NCBI GenBank assembly: GCA_963807085.1
Contig: CAWEBB010000022.1
Location: 62,001-126,000 of the forward strand
Source of the DNA: JACKII01 sp963807085
GTDB taxonomy: Bacteria > Pseudomonadota > Alphaproteobacteria > Bin95
DNA length: 64,000 bases
Reading direction: 5' to 3'
Shown: in pieces, positions 63,273-64,000 of the stretch
How the letters are laid out: each line of letters opens with the position of its first letter
Numbering within the stretch: position 1 is the first letter of the stretch
The notes under the pieces: model-generated
Database searches by the model: none
What the model was told of the DNA's origin: nothing
What the model saw: only the letters and a program-made list of their open reading frames with translations
Position numbers and translations under genes: made by a program

Positions 63273-64000
63273 ATGGCAAGCAAGCGGGCCGCGCGCGTGA
63301 TCGCCGTGGCGAACCAGAAGGGCGGGGTCGGCAAAACCTCCACGGCGGTCAATCTCGCCGCTGCATTGGCGGAAAGAGGCCATCAGATTCTGCTGTTGGA
63401 CCTCGACCCGCAGGGCAATGCCTCGACGGCATTAGGCTCGGACAGCGCCGCGCGCCGCCGGAGCATGTATCAGGTTCTCTCGGGCGACTGCCGCCTTGCC
63501 GATGCGGTTGTCGCCACGCCCGTGCCGCGATTGATTCTGGTGCCTGCGACCCAGGACCTGGCGGCGGCGGAAGTGGAGTTCTCCTCACTGTCGGCGCGTG
63601 AGTACCAACTGAAATCCGTTTTGGACCAAGCTGATATCTCTGAAATCAATGCGGCGATCGATATGGTGGTAATTGATTGCCCTCCGGCCTTGGGACTGTT
63701 GACCATCAATGCGTTGGCGGCAGCGGACAGCCTGCTGGTTCCGCTGCAGGCGGAGTTTTTGGCGCTGGAAGGCCTCAGCTACCTGCTCCGGACCATCGAG
63801 CAGGTGACGCGGCGCCTGAACCCCGATCTGGTGATCGACGGCGTCCTGCTTACCATGGTCGATCGGCGCAACAATTTGAGTGCCGCGGTCGGCGACGATG
63901 TGCGCCGATATCTGAGTGATCTTGTATTTACGACGGAAATTCCCCGGAACATCCGCATCTCCGAAGCGCCGTCATACGGTCTGCCGGTGTTGTTGTATGA
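63273..64000 (+). CDS. parA: Chromosome partitioning ATPase ParA (3' end beyond the window)
   Basis: The first 242 codons of a ParA/Soj ATPase. Deviant Walker A is ANQKGGVGKTSTAVNLA with the signature Lys; Walker A' LLDLDPQGNASTALG; Walker B VVIDCPPALGLLTINALAA. The frame is intact to the window end. ParB should follow just outside. Together with the nearby parS sites this forms the segregation system. Confidence 0.95.
   Translation, partial: MASKRAARVIAVANQKGGVGKTSTAVNLAAALAERGHQILLLDLDPQGNASTALGSDSAARRRSMYQVLSGDCRLADAVVATPVPRLILVPATQDLAAAEVEFSSLSAREYQLKSVLDQADISEINAAIDMVVIDCPPALGLLTINALAAADSLLVPLQAEFLALEGLSYLLRTIEQVTRRLNPDLVIDGVLLTMVDRRNNLSAAVGDDVRRYLSDLVFTTEIPRNIRISEAPSYGLPVLLY

Noticed and set aside
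1..64000. Genomic island or prophage
   Set aside because: No integrase, transposase, phage gene, tRNA-flanking repeat or sustained composition change was seen; the one tRNA has no downstream partial copy in view.

Overview
The window looks like a piece of an alphaproteobacterial chromosome around the replication origin. It is GC-rich, with tightly packed and often overlapping genes. The order ppsR-like/maf/aroE/coaE/dnaQ/secB on one side of a 0.5 kb gap and hemE/hemJ/rho on the other is the arrangement known around oriC in Caulobacter-type genomes, where the origin lies beside hemE. Two ParB-binding palindromes, mnmE-mnmG-rsmG-parA, a small bacterial-type SRP RNA in front of dnaX, a PAS_5-type PAS protein and HemJ all fit Alphaproteobacteria. 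I would guess Rhodospirillales-like, with low confidence below class level. No transposase, integrase, phage gene, CRISPR array or rRNA was seen.

Layout. 1-24.8 kb is an accessory metabolic region: a MaoC hydratase, an FAD amine oxidase, dienelactone hydrolase, a lone molybdopterin hydroxylase subunit, MarC, a CaiB-type CoA transferase, an MlrC/M81 peptidase, a penicillin-acylase relative, a MetX-like hydrolase with an MFS exporter, DUF2945 and DUF488 proteins, a lone hydantoinase B subunit, a CmcJ/NvfI-type oxygenase, an enoyl-CoA hydratase, a PAS protein, a Gfo/Idh dehydrogenase, methylmalonyl-CoA mutase and a YihY membrane protein. 25-30.4 kb holds pepN, then an lpxD-acp-ketosynthase set that looks like a lipid A/long-acyl module, then a CAU-anticodon tRNA. 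30.4-42 kb is mostly minus-strand housekeeping: LLM oxidoreductase, PdeM, RsmB-like methyltransferase, Smr, GST, MltA, Tim44-like, FxsA, SecB, DnaQ, CoaE, AroE, Maf and PpsR.

42.06-42.58 kb is the likely oriC. To its right come hemE, hemJ, rho, agmatinase, a hybrid histidine kinase, recX, argD-argF, hslO, a lipoprotein, SRP RNA, dnaX-ybaB-recR, a universal stress protein with an FNR-like box, ogt, mnmE, a perfect parS, mnmG, rsmG and the start of parA. Heme synthesis, arginine synthesis, recombination mediator, tRNA modification and partition functions are therefore clustered near the origin.

The most striking cross-cutting observation is that seven otherwise well-conserved genes (a lipoprotein gene, a Gfo/Idh gene, ppsR, rho, recX, dnaX and mnmE) are each broken by single-base insertions, eleven in all and five of them within about 310 bp of dnaX. 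I found insertions only, never deletions. Because rho and dnaX are essential, insertion-biased sequencing error is the leading explanation; widespread +1 recoding is the exciting but less likely one. These genes are annotated over their full reconstructed span.
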